Notes under the pieces: generated by a model
Database searches by the model: none
What the model was told of the DNA's origin: nothing
Seen by the model: only the letters and a program-made list of their open reading frames with translations
Assembly: GCF_023650515.1 (NCBI RefSeq)
Contig: NZ_CP096016.1
Coordinates: 2,194,001-2,258,000 of the forward strand
Reading direction: 5' to 3'
Length of the DNA stretch: 64,000 bases
Origin: Alkalimarinus coralli
GTDB taxonomy: Bacteria; Pseudomonadota; Gammaproteobacteria; Pseudomonadales; Oleiphilaceae
Translations under genes and position numbers: made by a program
Part shown: positions 9,523 through 18,606 of the stretch, one piece after another
How the letters are laid out: each line of letters starts with the position of its first letter
How positions within the stretch are numbered: position 1 is the stretch's first letter

Positions 9523-9935
9523 GGGTTTTCAGTCACCAAACCGACACCTTCCGCACCTGACTGCTGAAGCGTGCTCATCAAATCAACCACTACTCCGTAC
9601 TCAACATGACGGTCTCCCCGAACCAGCACACTCACTTTAGGGTTTTGCTTTAAAATGACCGCAACTTTTTCCTGAAGTGTGGAGAGCTCCATAGGCTTAC
9701 CTGTTTGATCACCTACTTCGAGGTAATATGCGGCATTTGAGTCCACAGAAATAATCAAAGGTTCTTGGTCTTTCTCCATATTAACAGGGTCAGACTCAAC
9801 CTGGGGCAAGTCTACCTTCACTCCCTGCGTAAGCATTGGCGCAGTCACCATAAAGATAATCAACAATACCAACATAACGTCGATATAAGGCACTACATTA
9901 ATGTCAGACATTGGCTTTCTGGATGATCTAGCCAT
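9519..9935 (-). CDS. tolR: Tol-Pal system protein TolR
   Basis: The 138-residue ExbD/TolR-family protein has a short cytoplasmic start, one membrane helix with the proton-pathway aspartate (NVVPYIDVMLVLLIIFMV) and a periplasmic domain (VDLPQVESDP, VSVLVRGDRHVEYGVVVDLMSTLQQSG). With TolQ it forms the proton-driven stator-like complex that energises TolA. It is separated from tolQ by 112 bases and overlaps tolA by 4. Confidence 0.96.
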   Translation of the reverse strand: MARSSRKPMSDINVVPYIDVMLVLLIIFMVTAPMLTQGVKVDLPQVESDPVNMEKDQEPLIISVDSNAAYYLEVGDQTGKPMELSTLQEKVAVILKQNPKVSVLVRGDRHVEYGVVVDLMSTLQQSGAEGVGLVTENP

Positions 9936-10047
9936 TTAACACCCGTTTAGTTAATTCTTGTGATAAACCAATACAGGTCTATCGAGTTTACTGACTCTAA
10001 CGCTCTATACAGCCGCCATATAACTTAATAGCTTCGGCATACCAGGA

Positions 10048-10722
10048 CTAAGCATGAACCGTTCGGTGCAAAATACTGGAAAACTCATCTGCAAATGTTT
10101 CATAAGAGCTGACTAATTCATCTGCGTGAGCTGAATAGCGGTTGTATGCAATAACCGCGGGAATCGCAGCAAATAGCCCCATAGCCGTAGCCACCAAGGC
10201 TTCTGAGATACCCGGTGCCACAGTCGCAAGAGTTGCCTGCTGTACCTGGGCCAGCCCTCGAAACGAGTTCATAATCCCCCAGACTGTACCAAACAAGCCA
10301 ACATAAGGGCTGGTTGACCCGACGGTCGCCAAGAAAGGCAGATGTGAGTCCAAATAATCCCCCTCCCTTGAAACGGCGACACGCATCGCTCGCTGCGTGC
10401 CCTCCATAATGGCTTCTGAATCAGCGTTCCCCTGTTGCCTTAAGCGTGTAAATTCGTTAAATCCAGCCTTGAATATATTCTCCAGACCACCATGGGAGTG
10501 TTCTGACGAGGTAAGCTCCCGGTATAACTCATTAAGATCCATACCAGACCAAAAGCGCTCTTCAAATGCAATTCTTGATTTTTTTGCTTGCTTGAACAGA
10601 GTACCTCGCTGGAAAATAATCATCCAGGATAAAACCGACGCAGCAAATAGCAGTAACATGACAAATTGAACGATGAAGCTGGCATTTGCCACCAAACTCC
10701 ATATAGATAACTGTTCTTCCAC
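10048..10722 (-). CDS. tolQ: Tol-Pal system protein TolQ
   Basis: The 224-residue MotA/TolQ/ExbB-family inner-membrane protein has one N-terminal helix (ANASFIVQFVMLLLFAASVLSW) and two C-terminal helices around LATVGSTSPYVGLFGTVWGIMNSFRGL and GISEALVATAMGLFAAIPAVIAYN, the conserved proton-channel region. The upstream frame opens only with TTG codons. The GTG at 10722 (VEEQLSIWSLV) has GGAGA 7 bases upstream and matches the usual TolQ N-terminus, so it was taken as the start. Confidence 0.94.
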   Translation of the reverse strand: MEEQLSIWSLVANASFIVQFVMLLLFAASVLSWMIIFQRGTLFKQAKKSRIAFEERFWSGMDLNELYRELTSSEHSHGGLENIFKAGFNEFTRLRQQGNADSEAIMEGTQRAMRVAVSREGDYLDSHLPFLATVGSTSPYVGLFGTVWGIMNSFRGLAQVQQATLATVAPGISEALVATAMGLFAAIPAVIAYNRYSAHADELVSSYETFADEFSSILHRTVHA

Positions 10723-10761
10723 CAATATTCTCCAAATTAACAAAAATAAACTAACGGCGGC

Positions 10762-11172
10762 CTAGCTTAACGCATTAACCAAGTCGCGACTCAATGCTCT
10801 AGGCTTACCACTATCAAGGGATGTGCATGCGATCTTAACTTCGGCGGTCACTAACGTGTTTTCATCTTCGTCAATTACCTGCTGCTCAAATAATAAATAG
10901 GTTCTACCTAATTTCAAGAGCTTAGCTGTAACCACCACGAGGTCATCCAATCTGGCCGGTTTTTTATATTTTATGTCCAGACTATGAACAACATAATTAA
11001 CATTCTCTTGCATGCCTGATCTGAGTTCTATGCCAAGACTTCGAATAAACTCTGTTCGAGCTCTCTCCATAAACTTGAGGTAGTTGGCATAAAAAACAAT
11101 ACCACCCGCGTCAGTGTCTTCGATATACACTCGTATTGGCATTCCAAAACAGCCTTCAGCTCGCCCAAGCAT
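10762..11172 (-). CDS. ybgC: Tol-Pal associated acyl-CoA thioesterase YbgC
   Basis: The 136-residue hotdog-fold thioesterase has the catalytic motif YIEDTDAGGIVFYANYLKFMERARTEF, with the Asp of the DTD segment as the family catalytic residue. It is a 4-hydroxybenzoyl-CoA-thioesterase type enzyme that hydrolyses acyl-CoA thioesters and always heads the tol-pal block in gammaproteobacteria. The ATG at 11172 has GAGGGG about 9 bases upstream. An in-frame GTG 6 bases earlier and an ATG at 11142 (MPIRVYIEDTD) are alternatives. Confidence 0.93.
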   Translation of the reverse strand: MLGRAEGCFGMPIRVYIEDTDAGGIVFYANYLKFMERARTEFIRSLGIELRSGMQENVNYVVHSLDIKYKKPARLDDLVVVTAKLLKLGRTYLLFEQQVIDEDENTLVTAEVKIACTSLDSGKPRALSRDLVNALS

Positions 11173-11211
11173 GATCACACGCCCCTCAACTCAACTGTCG
11201 ATACATTAATG

Positions 11212-12228
11212 CTAGCCATTGTTCGGAGCGGTTAACCCGAAGTGCAGCCACGCACTTTTAGTCACCATACGCCCTCTGGGTGTGCGAATAATATAGCCTT
11301 GTTGAATCAAGTACGGCTCTAGCACGTCTTCTATCGTGCCACGCTCTTCGCTAATGGCAGCTGCCATACTTTCTACCCCCACCGGCCCTCCTTCGAACTG
11401 TTCCATCATTGTAATGAGCAGTCGCCTGTCCATATGGTCAAGCCCCTGGCTATCGACCTTCAACAAGTTCAACGCCTGATCAGCTATATCCTGATTAATT
11501 AAACCATTTGACTTCACCTGCGCATAATCTCTAACGCGCTTAAGTAGACGGTTTGCAATTCGAGGTGTTCCGCGAGAACGCCTAGCAATCTCGTGAGCCC
11601 CTTCGGGCTCGATAGTTAATCCGAGCATTTTCCCTGATCGCATGACGATATGCGTAAGATCAGCCGTGCTATAGAACTCCAGCCTTTGGACAATGCCAAA
11701 ACGGTCACGCAACGGCGATGTTAACAAACCTGCTCTAGTGGTCGCACCAACCAGCGTGAAAGGCGGTAGTTCAAGTTTTATTGAACGAGCGGCTGGACCT
11801 TCGCCAATCATAATATCCAGCTGGTAGTCTTCCATTGCTGGATACAGCAGCTCTTCGATAGACGCATTCAGGCGGTGAATTTCGTCAATAAATAACACAT
11901 CTCCTTCTTCAAGGCTGGTCAACATGGCCGCTAAGTCGCCCGCTTTCTCAAGTACCGGGCCGGAGGTTGTTTTAATGGTTCCATCCATTTCATTAGCAAT
12001 AATATTGGCGAGCGTCGTTTTACCAAGCCCTGGAGGGCCAAATATCAAGACATGATCTAACGCTTCTCCCCTCGCTGTCGCCGCACCAATAAAAATCTCC
12101 ATTTGCTCTGAGACAGCCGGTTGACCAATATAGTCTGCCAACTTAGTCGGTCGTATAGCCCTGTCTTGCCCCTCTTCTGAGCGGGTTTGTACTGGAGAAG
12201 CCGAGACCAGGCGATCCTCTTCGATCAT
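11212..12228 (-). CDS. ruvB: Holliday junction branch migration helicase RuvB
   Basis: The 338-residue AAA+ ATPase has Walker [10 protein letters not shown], Walker [10 protein letters not shown], sensor 1 [18 protein letters not shown] and a C-terminal winged helix ([30 protein letters not shown]). It forms the hexameric motor that RuvA loads on Holliday junctions. The ATG at 12228 is preceded by AAGGGG; an overlapping TTG 3 bases earlier is less likely. The start lies just 3 bases beyond the ruvA stop codon, so the two are one operon. Confidence 0.98.
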   Translation of the reverse strand: MIEEDRLVSASPVQTRSEEGQDRAIRPTKLADYIGQPAVSEQMEIFIGAATARGEALDHVLIFGPPGLGKTTLANIIANEMDGTIKTTSGPVLEKAGDLAAMLTSLEEGDVLFIDEIHRLNASIEELLYPAMEDYQLDIMIGEGPAARSIKLELPPFTLVGATTRAGLLTSPLRDRFGIVQRLEFYSTADLTHIVMRSGKMLGLTIEPEGAHEIARRSRGTPRIANRLLKRVRDYAQVKSNGLINQDIADQALNLLKVDSQGLDHMDRRLLITMMEQFEGGPVGVESMAAAISEERGTIEDVLEPYLIQQGYIIRTPRGRMVTKSAWLHFGLTAPNNG

Positions 12229-12231
12229 CAA

Positions 12232-12843
12232 TTACCCCTTAACCATACGCTGTAGCGCCAAACGAATAACATCTTCGCTCGTTAAACCTTCCGCATTAAC
12301 CGCATTTACTGCTTTGCTCGCTTCCTGAGGTTTATAACCTAACGCAATCAAGGCAGATTCAGCTTCTTCTATAACAGACGCAGCCCTATCAGCTGTTGCT
12401 GTTTGATGGTCTCCCAAAAGGTCAGTCTCTGGAGCACTCCAATCTTTAAGCTTATCACGTAGCTCAATAATCAATCGCTCTGCGGTTTTCTTACCTACGC
12501 CTGGCAACTTAACCAATGCGGCCGAGTCATCATCATATACACAACGTGCCAGCTGCGCAGAATCCAGACCCGACAAGATTGTAAGCGCAAGCTTGGGCCC
12601 GACACCATTAATTTTAATTAACAAACGAAATAGGTCACGATCCTTAATGGTTGAAAAACCATATAAGAGTTGCGCATCCTCCCGCACCACTAAGTGCGTA
12701 TGCAGCATAATGTCCTGATCTAATTCAGAGAGTGCGAACGATGTTGAGAATGGCACTTCTATCTCATAACCAACACCTTGAACATCAACCAATAGCAGCG
12801 AAGGCTGCTTTTCGACCAACCTGCCTCGAATACGACTGATCAA
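12232..12843 (-). CDS. ruvA: Holliday junction DNA helicase subunit RuvA
   Basis: The 203-residue protein has the three RuvA domains: an OB-fold (MISRIRGRLVEKQPSLLLVDVQGVGYEIEVP), tandem helix-hairpin-helix motifs (LIKINGVGPKLALTILSGL and LVKLPGVGKKTAERLIIELRDKL), and a C-terminal RuvB-binding domain (AESALIALGYKPQEASKAV). The start is TTG: no ATG exists at this position, the family N-terminus begins here, and GAGGA is 7 bases upstream. The normally adjacent ruvC is separated by 220 bases that contain a MITE. Confidence 0.97.
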   Translation of the reverse strand: MISRIRGRLVEKQPSLLLVDVQGVGYEIEVPFSTSFALSELDQDIMLHTHLVVREDAQLLYGFSTIKDRDLFRLLIKINGVGPKLALTILSGLDSAQLARCVYDDDSAALVKLPGVGKKTAERLIIELRDKLKDWSAPETDLLGDHQTATADRAASVIEEAESALIALGYKPQEASKAVNAVNAEGLTSEDVIRLALQRMVKG

Positions 12844-12880
12844 ACGTGGGTCCTCATTAGTTATTATCTGATATTTGTTT

Positions 12881-13020
12881 GAGAGTTTTGAACGACTACT
12901 GCGCTTACAAATACAGCGTTAAAAAATGGCTCAAAATGCTCATTTATTACATATAAACTGCGCTTTTTCGTCATTTTTTGCCTTGTCTTTACTTCGCTCA
13001 TAACGTCGTGCAAAGCTCTC
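12881..13020 (-). mobile_element. MITE copy 2 (140 bp, inverted)
   Basis: This is a full-length copy of the 140-bp element in the opposite orientation to the other three. The ends GAGAGTTTTGAACGAC and GTCGTGCAAAGCTCTC are inverted repeats. The flanks TGTTT (12876-12880) and TATTT (13021-13025) look like a 5-bp target duplication with one later change. It sits in the ruvC-ruvA spacer, so ruvAB is either read through the element or has its own promoter. Confidence 0.82.
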
Positions 13021-13063
13021 TATTTATATGTTGTCGCTTTGAACCGATGGAGCCGTTAACACC

Positions 13064-13582
13064 TTACCTTATTCTGCCTCGTCGGCTGGAAGTAGACCCG
13101 GCAACTCGAATCAACCCTTGACAGGTGTGGGCATGGCAAAGCGCAATGGCCAACGCATCAGCAGCATCAGATTGTGGCCTTCCCGGTAGTGCCAACAACG
13201 ACTGTACCATATGCTGCACTTGTGTTTTTTCTGCGCCACCATTACCTACAACCGCTTGCTTTACTTTTCGCGCGGCATACTCAGAAACAGGAAGCCCCTG
13301 CATGACTGCTGCGGCAATAGCCACCCCTCTGGCCTGGCCCAATTTTAACGCCGAATCAGCATTGCGAGCCATAAAGACTTCTTCTATCGCAAACTCCTGA
13401 GGACACCAACGCTCAATAATTTCGGTTATGCCAGAAAAAATTTGTTTGAGTTTTTCAGGGAGGGAACTCCCTTGCATACGAATACAGCCGCTTGATATAT
13501 ACTCGGACTTACCTTGAACAAAGTTAATAAGCCCATATCCAGTGATGCGCGAGCCCGGATCAATCCCCAAAATAATTGCCAT
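13064..13582 (-). CDS. ruvC: Crossover junction endodeoxyribonuclease RuvC
   Basis: The 172-residue resolvase has an RNase H-like fold. The acidic active-site positions are visible: D8 in [15 protein letters not shown], Glu in [23 protein letters not shown], and the C-terminal Asp in [16 protein letters not shown]. It cleaves Holliday junctions with RuvAB. The ATG is well placed against family length. The gene follows aspS after a terminator; the yebC gene often found between them is absent. Confidence 0.97.
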   Translation of the reverse strand: MAIILGIDPGSRITGYGLINFVQGKSEYISSGCIRMQGSSLPEKLKQIFSGITEIIERWCPQEFAIEEVFMARNADSALKLGQARGVAIAAAVMQGLPVSEYAARKVKQAVVGNGGAEKTQVQHMVQSLLALPGRPQSDAADALAIALCHAHTCQGLIRVAGSTSSRRGRIR

Positions 13583-13633
13583 TTATCTGCCAAGGTAACC
13601 TATTCATCAATTTGAGCATGCCGTTTTAGCTAT

Positions 13634-13676
13634 AAAAAAAGCGGTCAATGGTTGTATGCTACACCAATAGACCGCC
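13634..13676 (-). terminator. Intrinsic terminator between aspS and ruvC
   Basis: On the minus strand the stem GCGGTCTATTGG pairs with CCATTGACCGC (one bulged base) and is followed by seven T residues. It lies about 100 bases past the aspS stop and 52 bases before the ruvC start, separating their transcripts. Confidence 0.8.
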
Positions 13677-13775
13677 CTTCAAAAGCCGCCTTGCAAGCAA
13701 CGCGACATAGTTTTCATACTGTATGCCTACATGGGCCGAACTGCGTAATACGGCCACTCAAGTGAGAGTGCCAGA

Positions 13776-15551
13776 TTAGCTTTCTTCTTTAGCTGGCTTG
13801 CGCAGATTGATGCTGAGCTCTCTCAATTGCTTATTATCTACTACACCCGGAGCCTGAGTTAACATACACGCAGCACTCTGGTTTTTAGGGAATGCAATCA
13901 CTTCTCTGATAGATTGAGAGTCGGTCATCAACATCACCAAACGGTCAAGCCCAAACGCTAAACCGCCATGGGGAGGGCAACCGTACTTAAGCGCGTCAAG
14001 CAAGAAGCCAAACTTCTCCTGAGCCTCTTCATCATCAATACCCAAAATACCGAATACAGTCTTTTGCATTTCCCCATCATGAATACGAATAGAGCCACCA
14101 CCTAGCTCTGTACCATTCAGAACCATATCATACGCTTGCGATAAGGCTTTTTCTGGCGCGTCTCTTAACTCTTCAGGTGAACAAGCAGGCGATGTGAACG
14201 GATGATGTATAGCCGTGAGACCACCATTTGATGCTTCTTCGAACATTGGGAAGTCAACAACCCAGCATGGTGCCCACTTGCAAGTGAATAGATCCAGGTC
14301 TTCCCCAACCTTCACACGCAGCGCGCCAATAGCCTCATTCACAACTTTAGCTTTATCCGCACCAAAGAATACGATATCACCATTTTGAGCCCCTAAACGG
14401 GACATAATCTGCATGGCAACGTCATCACCCAGGAATTTAACGATTGGCGACTGAAGGCCTTCAGCACCTTTTTCTATTTCGTTAACCTTGATCCAGGCCA
14501 GACCTTTAGCGCCGTAGATACCAACAAACTTGGTGTAATCATCAATCTGCTTGCGCGAAATGCTTGCGCCACCAGGCACTTTTAATGCAACAACACGTCC
14601 CTTTTCATCCTTTGCCGGACCCGCAAATACCTTGAAATCGACCGGAGCAACTAAATCCGCAACATCAACAAGCTCCAATGGGATACGTAAATCTGGCTTA
14701 TCACTGCCATACTTTGCCATTGCTTCTGAGTACGGAATGCGGGGGAATGGTGCAAAATCAACGTTTAACAGGTCATGAAACATTTCGCGAACCATCTGTT
14801 CCATGATTGTCATTAGCGTATTTTCATCAACAAACGAGCACTCAATATCGACCTGAGTAAACTCTGGCTGCCGGTCTGCACGCAAGTCTTCGTCGCGGAA
14901 GCACTTGGCAATTTGATAGTAGCGATCAACACCAGACACCATCAGCATCTGTTTAAACAGCTGGGGCGACTGTGGCAGCGCAAAAAAGCTACCAGGGTGC
15001 GTCCGACTAGGAACCAAATAATCACGAGCACCTTCTGGTGTTGCGCGTGTAAGAATGGGCGTTTCCACGTCCATAAAACCCTGCCCATCAAGAAAGTTAC
15101 GGATATAACTGGTCACTTTTGAGCGGAACCGCAGCTTATTTAGCATCTCTGGACGACGCAAGTCCAAAAAGCGGTTCTTAAGGCGAGTATCCTCTCCAAC
15201 ATCCACATACCCATCCAACTGGAAAGGAGGGGTTGCAGCGGCATTAAGAATCGTAAGCTCTTTACCCAGAACTTCAACCGTACCTGTAGGCATGTCATTG
15301 TTGATCGTTCCATCAGGACGACGACGAATTCGTCCCTTGATCATGATCACAAATTCACTACGCACACTTTCAGCTTTCGCAAATGCATCTTCTGTATCAG
15401 GGTCAACAACAACTTGCGCAATCCCTTCACGGTCACGCAGATCCAGAAAGATCACACCACCATGATCTCTACGACGATGAACCCAGCCACAAAGGGTCAC
15501 TTCCTGGTCAATATGTGATTCGTTAATAGCTCCGCAATAATGACTGCGCAT
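13776..15551 (-). CDS. aspS: Aspartyl-tRNA synthetase
   Basis: The 591-residue class IIb synthetase has an N-terminal OB-fold anticodon domain ([26 protein letters not shown]), motif 2 ([31 protein letters not shown]), the bacterial GAD insertion domain (about 290-420) and motif 3 ([14 protein letters not shown]). Length matches the bacterial type. Whether it is discriminating or also charges tRNA-Asn cannot be decided without the rest of the genome. A 106-base spacer separates it from the upstream fmdB-like gene on the same strand. Confidence 0.98.
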   Translation of the reverse strand: MRSHYCGAINESHIDQEVTLCGWVHRRRDHGGVIFLDLRDREGIAQVVVDPDTEDAFAKAESVRSEFVIMIKGRIRRRPDGTINNDMPTGTVEVLGKELTILNAAATPPFQLDGYVDVGEDTRLKNRFLDLRRPEMLNKLRFRSKVTSYIRNFLDGQGFMDVETPILTRATPEGARDYLVPSRTHPGSFFALPQSPQLFKQMLMVSGVDRYYQIAKCFRDEDLRADRQPEFTQVDIECSFVDENTLMTIMEQMVREMFHDLLNVDFAPFPRIPYSEAMAKYGSDKPDLRIPLELVDVADLVAPVDFKVFAGPAKDEKGRVVALKVPGGASISRKQIDDYTKFVGIYGAKGLAWIKVNEIEKGAEGLQSPIVKFLGDDVAMQIMSRLGAQNGDIVFFGADKAKVVNEAIGALRVKVGEDLDLFTCKWAPCWVVDFPMFEEASNGGLTAIHHPFTSPACSPEELRDAPEKALSQAYDMVLNGTELGGGSIRIHDGEMQKTVFGILGIDDEEAQEKFGFLLDALKYGCPPHGGLAFGLDRLVMLMTDSQSIREVIAFPKNQSAACMLTQAPGVVDNKQLRELSINLRKPAKEES

Positions 15552-15657
15552 AGATCAATACCTGTTATTTCTGATTATTTAGTCTGTATAAACGTATTTT
15601 TTATAAATCAGTCTTTATAAATACCGTTATTATCGTTTCAGTCTATTTAAAGCACAT

Positions 15658-15897
15658 TTATCCTGCGTCAGCAGTGCTGCTAGACTTACTGTCCTGGGCA
15701 AGATTTTTCTTCTTCCCAGTTTTAAAATCTGTTTCGTACCAGCCAGACCCTTTCAACCTAAAGCCTGCTGCTGAAATCCGCTTGCTGAACGTCTGCTCTG
15801 CACAAGACGGACACTCAGTTAAAGGGCTATCACTTAACTTTTGCAGTACGTCCTTCTCAAACCCACAAGATTTACATGCATATTCATAGATTGGCAT
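15658..15897 (-). CDS. FmdB-family zinc ribbon protein
   Basis: The 79-residue protein begins MPIYEYACKSCGFEKDVLQKLSDSPLTECPSC, with two CxxC knuckles (C-K-S-C and C-P-S-C) forming the FmdB-type zinc ribbon. GFRLKGSGWYETDFK and a Lys/Ser-rich tail follow. Family members are probable regulators or small adaptors of unknown function and commonly precede aspS in pseudomonads. The frame is open 9 codons further upstream, but GAGAGG 8 bases before the ATG at 15897 and the conserved MPIYEY start decide the position. Confidence 0.92.
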   Translation of the reverse strand: MPIYEYACKSCGFEKDVLQKLSDSPLTECPSCAEQTFSKRISAAGFRLKGSGWYETDFKTGKKKNLAQDSKSSSTADAG

Positions 15898-16118
15898 TTC
15901 AAACACCTCTCGACACCGATCCAAAACAAAAACGCGATATTATAGACTTATTTTTCACCAAAAGCAGGCCTAGTTTATGAACAAAACTAAATTAACGACA
16001 TAGACCGCCGATAGACTTATCAGGAGTTCTGCTAAACTACAAAAAGCCCGTTATAAAAATGCAATAAACCAAGTAGCTTACGGCCCTCCTTCGCACAATA
16101 ATAATCTGACATCGCACT

Positions 16119-17276
16119 ATGACATTACAAATTTGCACTGAGGCAACGAAAGAAGTTATTAGCGACTTCGCCAACGAATTCTATGATGCTTACGAGTTGT
16201 GTGAAATTAAGCTTGTAGAACTCGAAAATAACCCTGCAAACCAGGAGCTGGTAAACCTGATCTTTCGTGCAGTTCATACCGTTAAGGGTAATTTGTCATT
16301 TGTCGGCCTGCAGCCCCTATTACCTTTGCTTCAAAGCGTAGAAGACCTGCTATCAAAAATACGAGATGGCTCGTTAGTATTTTCAGCCAGCTTAAGCGAC
16401 GTCATATTGCTGTCAATAGATCATATTAAAAATGTCGTTGATGAATTAACCGGGCAAGGCAGCTCAGGTTTAACTCCCGTTAAAGTGCAACAATTCAGAG
16501 ATAGTATTACCAGAATCATCACAGCCCTTCCATCAGAGCGACAACAAACAATAAACGCCACGATAAATACGCTCGCACCGGAAACAGTGATCAGCAACGA
16601 AGATAACACTTCTACTCCGCCTTCTGAGGCAAAACCACCATCTGCTGAAAAAAACGTGCTAAAGGTTCTTCATCGCTACAACATTCCGATCAACGAAGAC
16701 CTTCAATTAATGATATCTCTAATAAAACCCTTTGAGCAAAGGTCGCCTTACTGGCATGGGAAGTCCGTACGACTTCTATTATTGGCACTGGGTATGAATG
16801 AGTTTTCCGGTAATCGGGTAGCCCCCGAGCAACTGGCTGCGGCAACATTGATGCATGACTTTGGAATGTGTTTTCTGCCAACCAGCCTTCTTCACAAAAA
16901 TACACCTTACACAACCAAAGAAAAAAGACAGATACACCAACACCCCCGAATTGCTTTCGAGCTACTCGGTAAAATGTGCAACTGGGAAGAAGCTGCTGAG
17001 ATCGTGCACCAACACCATGAGCATATGAATGGCGATGGCTACCCGCACCAACTGCTTGAAGCGGAGATATCTGACGGCGCCAAGATTCTATCAATAATTG
17101 ACACCTTTGACGCCATCATGCATGACAGAGCACACATAATAAAAGTAAAGCGCCCTTTCATAAGGTCTATTCTTGAAATTAACAGATATGCTGGCACCCA
17201 GTTTTCATCTGAGTGGGTTGGGATTTTCAATCAATTTGCTCAAAAGCTGCACCCATATAGTGCCAATACAGGTTAA
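16119..17276 (+). CDS. Hpt domain plus HD-GYP domain signalling protein
   Basis: The 385-residue protein starts with a histidine phosphotransfer domain (about 1-105) with the phospho-accepting His53 in FRAVHTVKGNLSFVGL. A Ser/Pro/Glu-rich linker follows (about 150-185), then an HD-GYP domain (about 205-370). HD-GYP hallmarks are MHDFG, QHPRIAFELL and HQHHEHMNGDGYP. The usual HDxGK motif reads HDFGM, losing the lysine. HD-GYP proteins hydrolyse cyclic-di-GMP; the Hpt domain suggests control by a phosphorelay, though no kinase or response regulator gene is adjacent. Activity is uncertain because of the altered motif. Confidence 0.85.
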   Translation: MTLQICTEATKEVISDFANEFYDAYELCEIKLVELENNPANQELVNLIFRAVHTVKGNLSFVGLQPLLPLLQSVEDLLSKIRDGSLVFSASLSDVILLSIDHIKNVVDELTGQGSSGLTPVKVQQFRDSITRIITALPSERQQTINATINTLAPETVISNEDNTSTPPSEAKPPSAEKNVLKVLHRYNIPINEDLQLMISLIKPFEQRSPYWHGKSVRLLLLALGMNEFSGNRVAPEQLAAATLMHDFGMCFLPTSLLHKNTPYTTKEKRQIHQHPRIAFELLGKMCNWEEAAEIVHQHHEHMNGDGYPHQLLEAEISDGAKILSIIDTFDAIMHDRAHIIKVKRPFIRSILEINRYAGTQFSSEWVGIFNQFAQKLHPYSANTG

Positions 17277-17388
17277 TTGCCTGTATCATTGGCACGCATT
17301 TTATTTGCTGTGCTTTTCACTCAGCAACAGCCAGGTATTGCATCTAAAAGAAAAATCGTAACAAAGTTTAATTATAGGGGTAACGCGA

Positions 17389-18030
17389 GTGTCTGTAAGA
17401 GCCGAACAAAAACAAAAAACTCGCAGAGCATTGATGGATGCAGCACTTAGCCAGTTAAGCGCTGATAGAGGGTTTGCTAACTTAAGCTTGAGAGAAGTCG
17501 CCCGGGAAGCAGGCATCGCGCCTACCTCCTTCTATCGACACTTCAATGAGCTTGACGAGTTGGGGTTAGCGCTCGTTGACGAAGCGGGAGTCGCCTTAAG
17601 ACAGCTCATGAGGCAAGCTCGAAAGCGTATTGAGAAAAACGGCAGTGCAGTCAGTACTTCAATAGACACGTTTATGGAGTATTTAGCATCTAACACCAAC
17701 CATTTCAGATTGCTATTAAGAGAAAGAACAGGGCTATCAAAGCAGTTTAGGACAGCCATCAAGGCAGAAATAGACCACTTCTCAGCAGAGCTATCAGAAG
17801 ACTTAAGGCGCGCCGGAGAGCTAAAAAACAGGCCGCTTGATGACCCTCAACTCGTCGCTGACACCATGGTAACCGTCATTTTTAATCAAGGTGCAGAAGC
17901 CCTTGATAGCACGCCGAAAGAAAAGCAAGAGCTCAAAGAGCGGCTAAAAAAAGAACTACGCATTATTTTACGCGGGGCCGAGTTAATTACCGCAGAAAAC
18001 AGAAATAATCAGCGCGAAGAAAACGCATAA
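17389..18030 (+). CDS. fabR: TetR-family unsaturated fatty acid repressor FabR
   Basis: The 213-residue TetR regulator has the N-terminal helix-turn-helix [36 protein letters not shown], which closely follows the FabR pattern. Its C-terminal ligand domain includes [19 protein letters not shown] and matches FabR length. In E. coli FabR senses acyl-ACP/CoA unsaturation and represses fabA and fabB. The start is GTG at 17389, with AGGGG 8 bases upstream. It stands alone between the Hpt/HD-GYP gene and the convergent HIT gene. Confidence 0.88.
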   Translation: MSVRAEQKQKTRRALMDAALSQLSADRGFANLSLREVAREAGIAPTSFYRHFNELDELGLALVDEAGVALRQLMRQARKRIEKNGSAVSTSIDTFMEYLASNTNHFRLLLRERTGLSKQFRTAIKAEIDHFSAELSEDLRRAGELKNRPLDDPQLVADTMVTVIFNQGAEALDSTPKEKQELKERLKKELRIILRGAELITAENRNNQREENA

Positions 18031-18052
18031 GCACAATGTGCAGCATGCTCAT

Positions 18053-18481
18053 TTAGCACCACTTTTTCTGCTGTATTTCAGCCAACACCTCCAGCTGTTT
18101 TTTAAGCGCTTCTTCAGAGTACGGAGTCACCGGGTGCTTGCCCCACACAGGGGCCGGCCAAGCAATATCACCTTCAAAACGAACAACATGATGGATATGC
18201 AGCTGACTGACTACATTGCCAAGCGCAGCAATATTTAGCTTATCTCCAGAGAATAGTACCATTAGCCTCTGCCCCAGATAAGTAGACTCTCTCAATAACT
18301 GAAACTGATCGGCCTCTGCCAACTGATATATTTCAGTCGCACCTTGACGCCTTGGTACTAGAATTACCCAGGGATACTGACTGTCGTTCATCAATAACAC
18401 ATCTGACAAAGGCCACTCTGCCAACTTAATCGTGTCATTTTTTAGCCGGTCATCCAGTCTAAATCCGTTTGTCTCTGCCAT
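18053..18481 (-). CDS. HIT domain protein
   Basis: The 142-residue histidine-triad superfamily protein contains LNIAALGNVVSQLHIHHVVRFEGDIAWPAPVWGKHPVTPYSEE in short stretches matching a gammaproteobacterial HIT subgroup (QLHxHxxxR type). These are predicted nucleotide hydrolases or transferases with unknown substrate. The core reads HIHHVV, with the third histidine of the classic HxHxH displaced by one position. GGTGATG precedes the ATG. It is the last gene before the convergent fabR and lies beyond a terminator that follows ugd. Confidence 0.85.
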   Translation of the reverse strand: MAETNGFRLDDRLKNDTIKLAEWPLSDVLLMNDSQYPWVILVPRRQGATEIYQLAEADQFQLLRESTYLGQRLMVLFSGDKLNIAALGNVVSQLHIHHVVRFEGDIAWPAPVWGKHPVTPYSEEALKKQLEVLAEIQQKKWC

Positions 18482-18505
18482 ATCATCACCATTAACTATA
18501 TAACG

Positions 18506-18534
18506 AAAAAGAGCCGACCAACTGGTCAGCTCTT
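18506..18534 (-). terminator. Intrinsic terminator after ugd
   Basis: On the minus strand AGAGCTGACCA pairs with TGGTCGGCTCT (one G-T pair) and is followed by TTTT. It ends the ugd transcript before the HIT gene. A second hairpin without a T tract (GTGCTTTTA/TAAAAGCAC, 18548-18577) sits between it and ugd. Confidence 0.8.
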
Positions 18535-18606
18535 CTCGGGAAACAGCGTGCTTTTACCCATAACAAGCTAAAAGCACACAAACACACATCAAAAACCGGT
18601 TAAGAC

